From: an uncultured Coprococcus sp.
Lineage (GTDB): Bacteria > Bacillota > Clostridia > Lachnospirales > Lachnospiraceae
Length of the DNA stretch: 64,000 bases
NCBI GenBank assembly: GCA_947626675.1
Contig: CANQTC010000008.1
Location: 54,696 to 118,695 of the forward strand
Direction of reading: 5' to 3'
Shown here piece after piece: positions 1 through 8,564 of the stretch. Both the position numbers and the translations under genes were made by a program. The first letter of the stretch is position 1; every line of letters starts with the position of its first letter. The notes under the pieces were generated by a model. That model was given only the letters and a program-made list of their open reading frames with translations, searched no databases and had not been told where the DNA came from.

Positions 1-2
1 TG

Positions 3-257
3 CAGGTGTTGGTCTATGAAACAGAAAAAAATGTTGTGTTAAAGGTGAAGGATACCGGTATAGGAATTCCTGATGAACATAAGGAGCTTGTATTTCAAAG
101 ATTTTACAGGGTTGATAAAAGCCGCTCAAAGTCAACCGGGGGAACAGGGCTTGGTCTTGCGATAGTCAAGCATATCGTGGCTAAGCATAATGCTAGTATC
201 GCGATAGAGAGTAAGGTTGGAATCGGTACGGAGATTACGGTTGCATTTAAAAAGTAA
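3..257 (+). CDS. sensor histidine kinase, C-terminal end (5' truncated by window edge)
   Basis: Only the last 84 or so codons are in the window; the reading frame is open to the left edge. What is visible is the end of a HATPase_c ATP-binding domain: the G1 box DTGIGIP, a phenylalanine-rich F box (FQRFYRVDKSRS) and the G2 box GGTGLGLAIVK. The order and spacing are those of PhoR/WalK-type membrane histidine kinases, and the protein stops soon after the ATP-lid as these kinases usually do. The partner response regulator would be upstream, outside the window; sensor domain and signal cannot be seen. Confidence 0.93.
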   Translation, partial: QVLVYETEKNVVLKVKDTGIGIPDEHKELVFQRFYRVDKSRSKSTGGTGLGLAIVKHIVAKHNASIAIESKVGIGTEITVAFKK

Positions 258-439
258 TGAAAATATACAATTCTAATTAGACATTATTCACAATTAAACG
301 GCAAGGGATATAAAATTAATAGCATAATATGATGAAATTGCAGATTTCCTATGGAAAAATTTTTCAATTAATGAGAATATATAACTGTAGATAATAATAG
401 AAGTTCCGGTTTGTATGAACGAAGATTGGAGTAGTTAAT

Positions 440-2374
440 ATGTCAATAACTGAATATATGAAGGCACAGAAGCTTGGTGAAAAACGATATCAGGCATCTG
501 TATCAAAAAATGAATATCCATATCTGCCGGTACTTGACGATATCGTATCGACATCAGATATAGAATGTGAAGTGAGTCTGGGTTTACAGAATGTACCGCT
601 TGACCATGTAGTGGGTACTGCTACGTCGGGAAGAACAACTGCGTTTGCAAGTAACTTTATGCCCATTCTTGATTTTAAAACGGAGTTTGGCTCAAAGTGG
701 TCTGCACTTTGTGATTCGCATATAGAAGAGGGAATTCATGACCCGATAAAAGCTTATGAATATATGAATAAGTATTATGTTATAGAGGGAAATAAGCGTG
801 TCAGTGTGCTGAAATTTTTTGGCGCGGATTCCGTTCCTGCGATGGTAACGCGTAAAGTCCCGAAGAAAAACGATACACTTGAAAATAAAATTTACTTTGA
901 ATACATAGATTTCCATAAACAGACGGGAATAAATTATATTTTGTTTTCGCAACTGGGAAGCTATGATAAATTAAGGGAATATATTGGCCTTTCACAGGGA
1001 GAAAATTTCTCGGAAGATGCAAGGATGGATTTTAATTCGGCAAGATTGTCTTTTGAAAAAGCGTTCAGGGCCAGAAAAGGCGGCGAAACGCTGACTATTA
1101 CACAGGATGACGCGCTCCTTGTTTTTTTAAGTGTATATGGCTATACAGCATTAAAAGAGATGACGCCTGATGAAGTAAAGGAAAGCGTTGATAAGATTTG
1201 GGATGAAATCCTTCTCAGCAGCCATAAGAAAGAAAATGTGGTGATTCCGAAACTTGACCCGGTTGAATCAAAGAAGAAGCTGTTTACAAGAAAACCCGGT
1301 CCGGCAAATAAACTTAAGATTGCATTTGTATATGATAAAGACCCGGAAAATTCCGTATGGATATATAGTCATGAATTAGGAAGACTGAAGATAGAAGAAA
1401 TTTATAAGGACAATATATCCACAAATACATTCTGTCATATTGATGATAACGAGAAGCTTGCAGAGTGTCTGAATGAGCTTGCAGAAGAGTCCTATGATGT
1501 CATATTCACAACAGGACCTGAAATGCTTCCGGAATCGCTTAAAGTGGCGGTAGAGTATCCTGATATAAAGATATTGAACTGTTCGCTTAATATGGCTACA
1601 AGTCATGTAAGAACATATTATGCAAGAATGTATGAGGCAAAATTTATAACAGGTATTGTTGCCGGATGTTTATGCAAGAATGATAAGATTGGTTATGTGG
1701 CGGATTATCCTATCTATGGAACTGTTTCCAATATTAATGCGTTTGCAATAGGCGCAAAAATGGTAAATCCAAGAGCAAAAATATATCTGGAGTGGTCTAA
1801 GGTACGAAATGCAAATCCGAAAGAACATTTCAGGGAACTTGGGATATCGTATATTTCTGACAGAGATATGATATCGCCGCTGGAAGCTTCAAGAGAATTT
1901 GGACTTCATTGTAATGAAGACGGCGGAATCAGGAATCTTGCCATGCCATTTCACAACTGGGGAGCATTTTATGAAAGAATCATAAAAACAATTCTGGATG
2001 GGAACTGGAAGCAGGAAGAAAAGAACGAGGCAGCGAAGAGCGTTAATTACTGGTGGGGAATGTCCTCCGGTGTAATCGATGTAATTTGTTCAAAGCATCT
2101 TCCGTTTGAAACGATGCGTCTTGTGAATCTGATGAAAAAGATGATAAAAGATGGTTCTGTTTCACCATTCTATGGTAAACTATATTCTCAGAAGGGTATT
2201 GTAAGGGAAGATGACGAAGGCAATATGCTTCCGGAGGAAATACTCAAGATGGACTGGTTAGCGGAGAATGTAGTAGGTTATATTCCGGATATGTCAGAGC
2301 TGATAGACGATGCCATAGACGTGGTAAATCTGCAGGGTGTAAACAGTCCCGAGAGCTTGGAACTGAAGTCATAA
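440..2374 (+). CDS. ParB-like domain / BMP-family (Med-type) binding-protein fusion, cytoplasmic
   Basis: A 644-residue protein preceded by the ribosome site TTGGAGTAG. The N-terminal third carries a ParB/sulfiredoxin-like core (residues about 85-140) with the characteristic EGNKR segment at 116-120. A linker of about 140 residues leads to a basic-membrane-protein (BMP, Med/TmpC) periplasmic-binding-protein-like domain from about residue 291 (KLKIAFVYDKD) to about 600. There is no signal peptide or lipobox, so the BMP domain must act inside the cell, unlike the extracellular nucleoside-binding BMP lipoproteins. No ABC permease genes are adjacent. The ligand and the role of the ParB-like part are unknown; a nucleoside- or nucleotide-responsive regulator is an inference. 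The metallophosphoesterase gene follows 50 bp later. Confidence 0.75.
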   Translation: MSITEYMKAQKLGEKRYQASVSKNEYPYLPVLDDIVSTSDIECEVSLGLQNVPLDHVVGTATSGRTTAFASNFMPILDFKTEFGSKWSALCDSHIEEGIHDPIKAYEYMNKYYVIEGNKRVSVLKFFGADSVPAMVTRKVPKKNDTLENKIYFEYIDFHKQTGINYILFSQLGSYDKLREYIGLSQGENFSEDARMDFNSARLSFEKAFRARKGGETLTITQDDALLVFLSVYGYTALKEMTPDEVKESVDKIWDEILLSSHKKENVVIPKLDPVESKKKLFTRKPGPANKLKIAFVYDKDPENSVWIYSHELGRLKIEEIYKDNISTNTFCHIDDNEKLAECLNELAEESYDVIFTTGPEMLPESLKVAVEYPDIKILNCSLNMATSHVRTYYARMYEAKFITGIVAGCLCKNDKIGYVADYPIYGTVSNINAFAIGAKMVNPRAKIYLEWSKVRNANPKEHFRELGISYISDRDMISPLEASREFGLHCNEDGGIRNLAMPFHNWGAFYERIIKTILDGNWKQEEKNEAAKSVNYWWGMSSGVIDVICSKHLPFETMRLVNLMKKMIKDGSVSPFYGKLYSQKGIVREDDEGNMLPEEILKMDWLAENVVGYIPDMSELIDDAIDVVNLQGVNSPESLELKS

Positions 2375-2424
2375 TTATAAATCATTATGCAAAATACGTT
2401 GGGATAACATTGGAGCAATAGCTG

Positions 2425-3021
2425 ATGAAAATTCTTGTTTTGGCGGACGAAGAATCCAAATATTTATGGGATTACTTCGACAAGAGTAAAGTAGAAGATA
2501 TAGACCTTATTATATCCTGTGGCGATTTATCGCCACAGTATTTGTCGTTCCTGGCAACATTTTCAAAAGCACCTGTATTGTATGTGCATGGAAATCATGA
2601 TGTCTGTTATAAGGATACACCGCCGGAAGGATGTATCTGTATTGATGGCGCAATCTATGTTTATAAAGGCATACGCATTATGGGGCTTGGCGGCTCGATG
2701 GAATATAAATTTGGCGGTTCGCCGCATCAATATTCAGAGCGGGCGATGTATTTTCGTATTTTAAAGATGAAACTGAAACTGCTCAGGCATAAAGGCTTTG
2801 ATATTTTAATAACACATTCGCCTGCCTATCAGATTAATGATTCTGATGATTTGGCGCATACCGGTTTTAAATGTTTTAGAAAGCTGTTAGAAAAATACAA
2901 ACCAAAGTATTTTGTACATGGACATGTCCATATAAACTATGGGCGTGACTTTGTTCGGGAGTCGGAATATATGGATACGACGATTATTAATGCATTTGAG
3001 AGATATATTATTGAAATATAG
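2425..3021 (+). CDS. metallophosphoesterase with degenerate first metal motif
   Basis: A 198-residue calcineurin-like phosphoesterase. Visible motifs are GD (residues 33-34), GNHD (56-59), ITHSP (about 129) and GHVH near 166-169, in family order. The first motif, normally D-x-H, reads D8-E-E, so the usual metal-binding His is missing; the enzyme may use a different ligand or be altered in activity. Small soluble protein with no membrane segment. It sits 50 bp after the ParB/BMP fusion on the same strand with no terminator between, so the two are probably co-transcribed. Substrate unknown. The start ATG is the first in frame and gives the expected beta-strand beginning (MKILVLAD). Confidence 0.85.
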   Translation: MKILVLADEESKYLWDYFDKSKVEDIDLIISCGDLSPQYLSFLATFSKAPVLYVHGNHDVCYKDTPPEGCICIDGAIYVYKGIRIMGLGGSMEYKFGGSPHQYSERAMYFRILKMKLKLLRHKGFDILITHSPAYQINDSDDLAHTGFKCFRKLLEKYKPKYFVHGHVHINYGRDFVRESEYMDTTIINAFERYIIEI

Positions 3022-3060
3022 CAGTCCTATTTGCTTTTTGATATGGAAGCGGGGGAACAA

Positions 3061-3121
3061 AGAAACCATTTATAGCCGTCAGGATGCGGATACATTCCGA
3101 TGGCTATAAATGGTTTCTTTA
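3061..3121 (+). terminator. intrinsic terminator after metallophosphoesterase
   Basis: A perfect 17-bp inverted repeat (3061-3077 and 3102-3118, starting AGAAACCATTTATAGCC) is followed by a T-rich stretch. It separates the ParB/BMP-phosphoesterase pair from citrate synthase. Confidence 0.85.
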
Positions 3122-3240
3122 TTGGCCTTGTTTGATTAAACAATAAAATCAGGTGAAAATATTTTTTTTATTATTTTTATACCAAAATCACTTGAATATA
3201 TAATTATTTCCACTGCTTTTCTTGCATAGCCTGCAATTTT

Positions 3241-3270
3241 TTGATAAACTAAGCTGTGGTTAAATAGTAT
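3241..3270 (+). promoter_or_regulatory. candidate sigma-A promoter of citrate synthase
   Basis: TTGATA (3241-3246), 18-bp spacer, TAGTAT (3265-3270), about 40 bp before the start codon. Inferred from consensus only. Confidence 0.5.
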
Positions 3271-3308
3271 ATGGTAATGATAGCCTTGCAGAGAAAGGAG
3301 ATAGAGGT

Positions 3309-4667
3309 TTGGAAAAGGGAAGTGTAGAATATAATAGAGTAATTGAAGAATTGGTGAATTATTGTAACGATTCCGGGAGAATAGACCAAAACCTCTATGT
3401 TACATATGATGTAAAGAGAGGACTGCGCGATTCCAACGGACAGGGCGTACTTACAGGTCTTACAGAGATTTCAGATGTAGTGGCATATGATGTTGTTGAC
3501 GGAGAACGAGTACCTTGTGATGGTCATCTTTATTATCAGGGATATGATGTGGAAGATTTGGAAAGAGGTTTTCATGGAAGTAAATTCGGATTTGAGGAAA
3601 CGATTTATCTTCTTATGTTTGGAAAACTGCCTGATAAAAGACAGTTTGATGAGTTTGTAGAGCTGCTTGAAACATTCCGGGAACTTCCAAGTAAGTTTGC
3701 AAGAGATGTTATACTGAAAGCGCCGAGCAAGAATATGATGAATGTATTGCAGCGATGTGTTCTTACCCTATATTCATATGATGATAATCCTGATGATATC
3801 AGTATTGACAATGTACTTAGGCAGAGTATGGAGCTGATTGCACAGTTTCCACTGATTGCGGCATATGGTTATCAGGGCTATAAGCATTATTTTCATGATA
3901 AGAGTCTTGTCATTCATAATCCGAAGAAGGGACTTTCAACTGCGGAGAATTTCTTAAGGCTGATTAGAGCAGATAAGAAATATACAGAACTTGAGGCACA
4001 GGTGCTTGATATATGCCTTGTGATACATGCGGAACATGGCGGCGGAAATAATTCGACCTTTACCACGCATGTTATTTCTTCTACCGGAACAGATACATAT
4101 TCAACTGTAGCAGGTTCGCTTGGCTCATTGAAAGGACCAAAGCATGGTGGTGCAAATCTTAAGGTTCAGCAGATGTTTGATGATTTAAAAGCCCATGTGA
4201 AGAACTGGTCTGACGAAGCGGCGCTTACAACATATCTTGAAAGTCTTCTTAATAAAGAGGGATTTGACCATTCCGGTCTGATATATGGAATGGGACATGC
4301 TGTTTATACGAATTCTGACCCAAGAGCAAGAATCCTGAAGGGTTATGCAAAAAGACTGGCGGAAGAGAAAGGAAAGCAGAAGGAATTTGCACTTTATGAG
4401 AATGTTGAGAAAATAGCAGCCGAACTTCTTGCAAACAAACGCGGCCGCAGCAAGACGATTTCTGCAAATGTGGATTTTTACAGCGGTTTTGTATACAGTA
4501 TGCTGGGCATTCCAATCGAATTATTCACGCCGATATTTGCAATTGCAAGAATTGCCGGATGGTGTGCGCATAGAATAGAAGAACTTGTAAATGCCGGTAA
4601 GATTATCAGACCTGCTTATAAGTATGTAGGAACGCATAGAGCATATCTTCCGATGGAAGAACGATAG
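3309..4667 (+). CDS. gltA: citrate synthase
   Basis: A 452-residue type II-fold citrate synthase that condenses oxaloacetate and acetyl-CoA to citrate. Catalytic landmarks are present: the GPKHGGAN histidine, GMGHAVYTNSDPRA with the second histidine, and the aspartate in NVDFYSGF. The N-terminal extension of about 60 residues before DGERVPCDGHLYYQGYDV matches citrate synthases of anaerobic Firmicutes. The start is a TTG placed 5 bp after AAAGGAGATAGAGG; no in-frame ATG fits better. It stands alone, with a terminator on each side; no aconitase or isocitrate dehydrogenase gene is adjacent, so a role in glutamate synthesis is inference. Confidence 0.97.
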   Translation: MEKGSVEYNRVIEELVNYCNDSGRIDQNLYVTYDVKRGLRDSNGQGVLTGLTEISDVVAYDVVDGERVPCDGHLYYQGYDVEDLERGFHGSKFGFEETIYLLMFGKLPDKRQFDEFVELLETFRELPSKFARDVILKAPSKNMMNVLQRCVLTLYSYDDNPDDISIDNVLRQSMELIAQFPLIAAYGYQGYKHYFHDKSLVIHNPKKGLSTAENFLRLIRADKKYTELEAQVLDICLVIHAEHGGGNNSTFTTHVISSTGTDTYSTVAGSLGSLKGPKHGGANLKVQQMFDDLKAHVKNWSDEAALTTYLESLLNKEGFDHSGLIYGMGHAVYTNSDPRARILKGYAKRLAEEKGKQKEFALYENVEKIAAELLANKRGRSKTISANVDFYSGFVYSMLGIPIELFTPIFAIARIAGWCAHRIEELVNAGKIIRPAYKYVGTHRAYLPMEER

Positions 4668-4688
4668 GCTGATATATTTGGCGAAATG

Positions 4689-4728
4689 AAAACAGTTTCG
4701 GGATATTTTCTGAAACTGTTTTTTTGTA
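4689..4728 (+). terminator. intrinsic terminator of citrate synthase
   Basis: Inverted repeat AAAACAGTTTC (4689-4699) / GAAACTGTTTT (4712-4722) with a following T run. Confidence 0.85.
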
Positions 4729-5017
4729 TAAAAAAATAAAAAACAATCCATTATTAAAAATACATAAAAAGGCATATAAAAACTATAAAAAAGGTACATG
4801 AACGCAAGAGAAATGCAAAGTAGTTTGAAATTAAAATATACAAGTAATTATCCGAAGAAGAGGTTAAAACGATAAAAACGGAGAAAATAAAAAAGTATGC
4901 CAATAAGTAATGATATTTTTATTAATTTTAGTATAATAAATGACGGAAGAAAGCTTAACAGGATGAACAATTTGTTAAGTTCATAAAACTACGAATAGAA
5001 TTACTGGAGGTATAGGA
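4729..5017 (+). promoter_or_regulatory. AT-rich intergenic region with -10 box and operator-like inverted repeat
   Basis: About 290 bp without a gene. It holds a TATAAT at 4932-4937 (no convincing -35), and a 7-bp inverted repeat CTTAACA (4954-4960) / TGTTAAG (4973-4979) between that box and the ribosome site TGGAGG of the binding-protein gene. The repeat could be an operator; nothing else is recognisable. Confidence 0.4.
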
Positions 5018-6436
5018 ATGAAGATTAAGAAAGTAACTGCTGTTGCTATGGCGGCAGCAATGGCGATGTCTATGGCTGCTTGTGGAAATGATAATTCAGC
5101 TACTACGGATACAGGTGCTTCTACAACGTCAGAAGCAAAAAGTGATGAACCAAAGGAACTTACTTATGATGCAATAAGGCTTGGTGAGGACTATACAGAT
5201 ATAAAGACTACAATTAAAGTTCTGACACAGAGAACAGATATGTTAAAGGATGATTATGCAGGTGATAACTATGCGGATTACGTTGAGCGGTTTAATAAAG
5301 TATATCCGAACATTACTGTTGAATTTGAAGGAATTGATGATTATGATAAAGTCGCTGCAGAACGGGTAAAAGAAGGTGACTGGGGGGACATTATGATGAT
5401 ACCTTCACTTGAAAAGGAAGAGTACGCATCCTATTTCCTGCCATATGGTGACCTTACGATTATGAGCAGCCAGATTAAATTCACTGATGAGTATGCATAT
5501 AATAATCAGGTTTATGGGATTCCGTCAAAGGCAAATGTAAACGGTATTGTCTATAATAAGAAAGTATTTGAAGAAGCAGGCGTTACGGAGATACCGAAAA
5601 CACCGGATGAATTTATTGCTGCACTTCAGAAAATCAAGGACAGTACAGATGCAGTTCCGCTTTATACGAACTATGCTGCAGGCTGGACACTGGAACAGTG
5701 GGAAGCCCATATAGGAGGAACTGCAACAGGAAAAGCGGAATATATGAATCATGTTCTTGGACATACAGCAGCGCCATTTGCAAATCCGGGAGATGGTACA
5801 GGTCCATATAATGTTTATAAGATTCTTTATGATGCTGTGGCAAATGGTTTGACGGAGAAAGATTATAAAACAACAGACTGGGAAGCCAGCAAAAAGATGA
5901 TTAATGATGGTGATATCGGCTGTATGGTGCTTGGCTCTTGGGCATTTTCACAGGTAGAAAATGCAGGCCCTAATCATGATGATATCGGTTATATGCCATT
6001 CCCGATTACTGTAAATGGAAAACAGTATGCATCGGCAGGTGCAGATTATGGCTATGCAATCAATGCAAAATCATCCGATGATAACAAAGCTGCCGCTATG
6101 GTATTTGTTAAGTGGCTGACAACCGAGTCCAAATATGCATATAATGAAGGCGGTATTCCTGTTGCACTTTCAGATTCTGAATGGCCTGATATATACGAAG
6201 TATTTGGCAGTGTACAGCTTGTAATAGATGACAAGCCGCTTCCGGAAGAAGCCGGTTTGAATGATAAGTTAAATGCTGATTCCGGGCTTAAGCTGAATGC
6301 TGGTGGTGGAGATAAGCTGAAGGCTCTCGTTGAGGCTGCCGCATCAGGAAGCAAGAGCTTTGATGATATTATGGCAGACTGGAATACGAAATGGTCAGAT
6401 GCACAGAAGAAAAATAATATAGAGCAGACATATTAA
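5018..6436 (+). CDS. extracellular solute-binding lipoprotein, sugar ABC transporter type (family 1)
   Basis: A 472-residue exported lipoprotein. The signal peptide ends in the lipobox MAAC with the modified cysteine at residue 22, followed by a Ser/Thr/Asp-rich linker. The rest reads as a family-1 carbohydrate-binding protein: the YVERFNKVYPNITVEFEG start, the YGIPSKANVNGIVYNKKVFEEAGV segment and a C-terminal DDIMADWNTKWSDA tail. No permease or ATPase genes are beside it, so it must work with a transporter encoded elsewhere or with a shared ATPase. Likely oligosaccharide; the specific sugar cannot be read. Strong RBS (GGAGG) 8 bp upstream. Confidence 0.92.
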   Translation: MKIKKVTAVAMAAAMAMSMAACGNDNSATTDTGASTTSEAKSDEPKELTYDAIRLGEDYTDIKTTIKVLTQRTDMLKDDYAGDNYADYVERFNKVYPNITVEFEGIDDYDKVAAERVKEGDWGDIMMIPSLEKEEYASYFLPYGDLTIMSSQIKFTDEYAYNNQVYGIPSKANVNGIVYNKKVFEEAGVTEIPKTPDEFIAALQKIKDSTDAVPLYTNYAAGWTLEQWEAHIGGTATGKAEYMNHVLGHTAAPFANPGDGTGPYNVYKILYDAVANGLTEKDYKTTDWEASKKMINDGDIGCMVLGSWAFSQVENAGPNHDDIGYMPFPITVNGKQYASAGADYGYAINAKSSDDNKAAAMVFVKWLTTESKYAYNEGGIPVALSDSEWPDIYEVFGSVQLVIDDKPLPEEAGLNDKLNADSGLKLNAGGGDKLKALVEAAASGSKSFDDIMADWNTKWSDAQKKNNIEQTY

Positions 6437-6446
6437 TGAAAAGAAC

Positions 6447-6482
6447 AAATGGGTACTTTCGACAGGAAAGTACCCATTTTTA
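6447..6482 (+). terminator. intrinsic terminator between convergent genes
   Basis: Perfect 14-bp stem (AAATGGGTACTTTC at 6447-6460; complement at 6466-6479) and T run; it ends the binding-protein transcript. Confidence 0.85.
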
Positions 6483-6516
6483 GGTTTTGTTCAGGTTTCA
6501 CTGTGAAACGGTTATG

Positions 6517-7380
6517 TTATAAGCACCATCTTCCTGATGCACCACATGGAAGTACAAGACCTGATTCGGTGCAAGGTAATCCGATTTCATCAGAAATAAC
6601 GGTTCCGCCAAAATGTGTTTTTATTTCTGTAGAAATCATGTATGTCAGTACAGCGGGCTGTAATCCTGTGGTATATGAATTGACGAGGAAAAATAAAGGC
6701 TCATCACAGAGTATCTGGCTGCACAGTTTGATAAAAGGATGGATTTTTTCCTCTATTTTCCATATTTCACCTTTAGGGCCTCTGCCATAAGAAGGCGGGT
6801 CCATGATAATTGCATCATATTTATTGCCACGACGTATTTCCCGTTCAACGAATTTTACACAGTCGTCAACAATCCAACGGATTGGCGCATCTGCAAGACC
6901 GGATGATGCAGCATTTTCCTTTGCCCATGTAACCATGCCCTTTGAAGCATCCACATGTGTTACTGCTGCGCCTGCTTTGGCAGCGGCACAGGTAGCGCCT
7001 CCGGTATAGGCAAATAGATTCAGGACTTTGATGGTTTCCTTTTTAGAATCCTTAATAAGGCCGGAAAACCAATCCCAGTTTGCAGCCTGTTCGGGGAAAA
7101 GTCCTGTATGTTTGAAGCTGAAAGGCTTCAGATTAAATGTTAAATCGTTATATTGGATGGACCATTGCTGTGGAAGATTGAAAAATTCCCATTCGCCGCC
7201 GCCCTTATTGCTGCGGTGGTAATGTCCGTTCAGCTTATTCCAGTTTTTATTCTTTTTTGGGGTACTCCATAATACCTGAGGGTCAGGACGGAGCAGTATA
7301 TATGTTCCCCAACGCTCCAGCTTTTCGCCCTCAGAGCAATCTATTATTTCATAATCCTTCCAGCCATCTGCAATCCACAT
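6517..7380 (-). CDS. class I SAM-dependent methyltransferase (RlmI/RlmK-like)
   Basis: A 287-residue Rossmann-fold methyltransferase. Motif I is NLFAYTGGATCAAAKAGA, followed by the acidic VDASKGM strand, and the catalytic-type motif is MDPPSYGRGPKG, as in the RlmI/YccW group of 23S rRNA cytosine methyltransferases. The N-terminal PUA domain of RlmI is missing, replaced by an approximately 110-residue lead-in with WSTPKKNKNW, so the exact substrate is uncertain (rRNA is most likely from the family). An AAGGAG lies 12 nt before the ATG. Single-gene unit, convergent with the sugar-binding lipoprotein. Confidence 0.85.
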   Translation of the reverse strand: MWIADGWKDYEIIDCSEGEKLERWGTYILLRPDPQVLWSTPKKNKNWNKLNGHYHRSNKGGGEWEFFNLPQQWSIQYNDLTFNLKPFSFKHTGLFPEQAANWDWFSGLIKDSKKETIKVLNLFAYTGGATCAAAKAGAAVTHVDASKGMVTWAKENAASSGLADAPIRWIVDDCVKFVEREIRRGNKYDAIIMDPPSYGRGPKGEIWKIEEKIHPFIKLCSQILCDEPLFFLVNSYTTGLQPAVLTYMISTEIKTHFGGTVISDEIGLPCTESGLVLPCGASGRWCL

Positions 7381-7574
7381 AATATTATCTAAAGCTCCTT
7401 GTCATGTATAGTCGGTGATTCTGTACCGATATTCTGAAGCTTATTATACAGAGTATCCGTATTGATATCAACACTATATTTATGTTTATATTTATTAAGT
7501 TGACACAGGAATGATGATATTGTTAATGTATAGTGGTAAATAGATGAATAGTATAATAAACGAGGGAGTCAGAT

Positions 7575-8564
7575 ATGCAGGTAAAGACAGAAATTACAAG
7601 TGAAGAATTGCAAAGGGCAATGGGAATTATAACTAAAATAAACAACTATTATAATAGCAAGGTGGTCGGACAGCCATTTCTCGGCTTTGCAATTCTTGTT
7701 GCAATGATGACAAATGGACACATACTTCTCGAATCCGTACCGGGGCTTGCAAAGACTACGGCGGCAAAGGTACTGACAGACGCTGTAAATGGAACATTTT
7801 CCAGAATCCAGTGTACTCCGGATCTTTTACCAAGTGATATCATCGGTACGCAGACATATAATATGGCTACAAATTCTTTTGAGAATAAGCTTGGCCCTGT
7901 ATATGCCAACTTTGTACTCTTAGATGAGATTAACCGTTCCAGTGCAAAGACGCAGAGTGCCATGCTTGAGGCGATGCAGGAGCATAAAATCAGCATCGGC
8001 GGACAGACTTATGATTTGCCGGATGTATTTGTGGTAATTGCAACGCAAAATCCGATTGAGCAGGAAGGTACATATATTTTGTCAGAAGCCCAGCTGGATA
8101 GATTTTTACTGAAAGTTAAATTGGCATATCCCAATCCGTCTGATGAAATGGAGATATTAAACCGAATAGAGGCGGATGTATTTACAGAAAATCATGCCGT
8201 TGCATCCGTTGAAGATATGATTTTCCTTCAAAATCTGTGCAGGAAAGTCTATATTGACCCGACTATCAAAAAATATATTGTTGATATCGTTCAGGCATCA
8301 AGAAATACAGATAAGATTTTAAGACCTGAACTGGCTCAATATGTTTCTATGGGTGCCAGTACGAGAGCTGCAATTTCATTTATGGAGGTTGCAAAAGCAG
8401 TCGCTTTATTTGCCGGAAGAACGTACTGCATACCGGATGATGTGAAGAATATGCGTCATGTTGTATTAAGACATAGAATTATGCTGAACTTTGCAGCTAT
8501 GGCTGATGGTATTAGTGAGGAAAGCATTATCGATGCGATTATAGGAGCTGTAAAGACACCATGA
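7575..8564 (+). CDS. MoxR-family AAA+ ATPase (first copy)
   Basis: A 329-residue MoxR ATPase. Walker A region is the MoxR-type ESVPGLAKTTAAK (about residues 53-65), Walker B is LLDEINR (115-121), and the sensor-1 segment is VVIATQNPIEQEGTY. Such ATPases act as chaperones for VWA-domain partners. It is the first gene of a six-gene same-strand operon and overlaps the next gene by 4 bp (ATGA), consistent with translational coupling. A candidate promoter lies in the 190-bp gap upstream (TTGACA at 7500-7505), with no clear matching -10. Confidence 0.95.
   Translation: MQVKTEITSEELQRAMGIITKINNYYNSKVVGQPFLGFAILVAMMTNGHILLESVPGLAKTTAAKVLTDAVNGTFSRIQCTPDLLPSDIIGTQTYNMATNSFENKLGPVYANFVLLDEINRSSAKTQSAMLEAMQEHKISIGGQTYDLPDVFVVIATQNPIEQEGTYILSEAQLDRFLLKVKLAYPNPSDEMEILNRIEADVFTENHAVASVEDMIFLQNLCRKVYIDPTIKKYIVDIVQASRNTDKILRPELAQYVSMGASTRAAISFMEVAKAVALFAGRTYCIPDDVKNMRHVVLRHRIMLNFAAMADGISEESIIDAIIGAVKTP

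Noticed and set aside
6449..6790. Plus-strand open frame opposite the methyltransferase
   Set aside because: Entirely antisense to a well-supported gene, no ribosome site and no family pattern.
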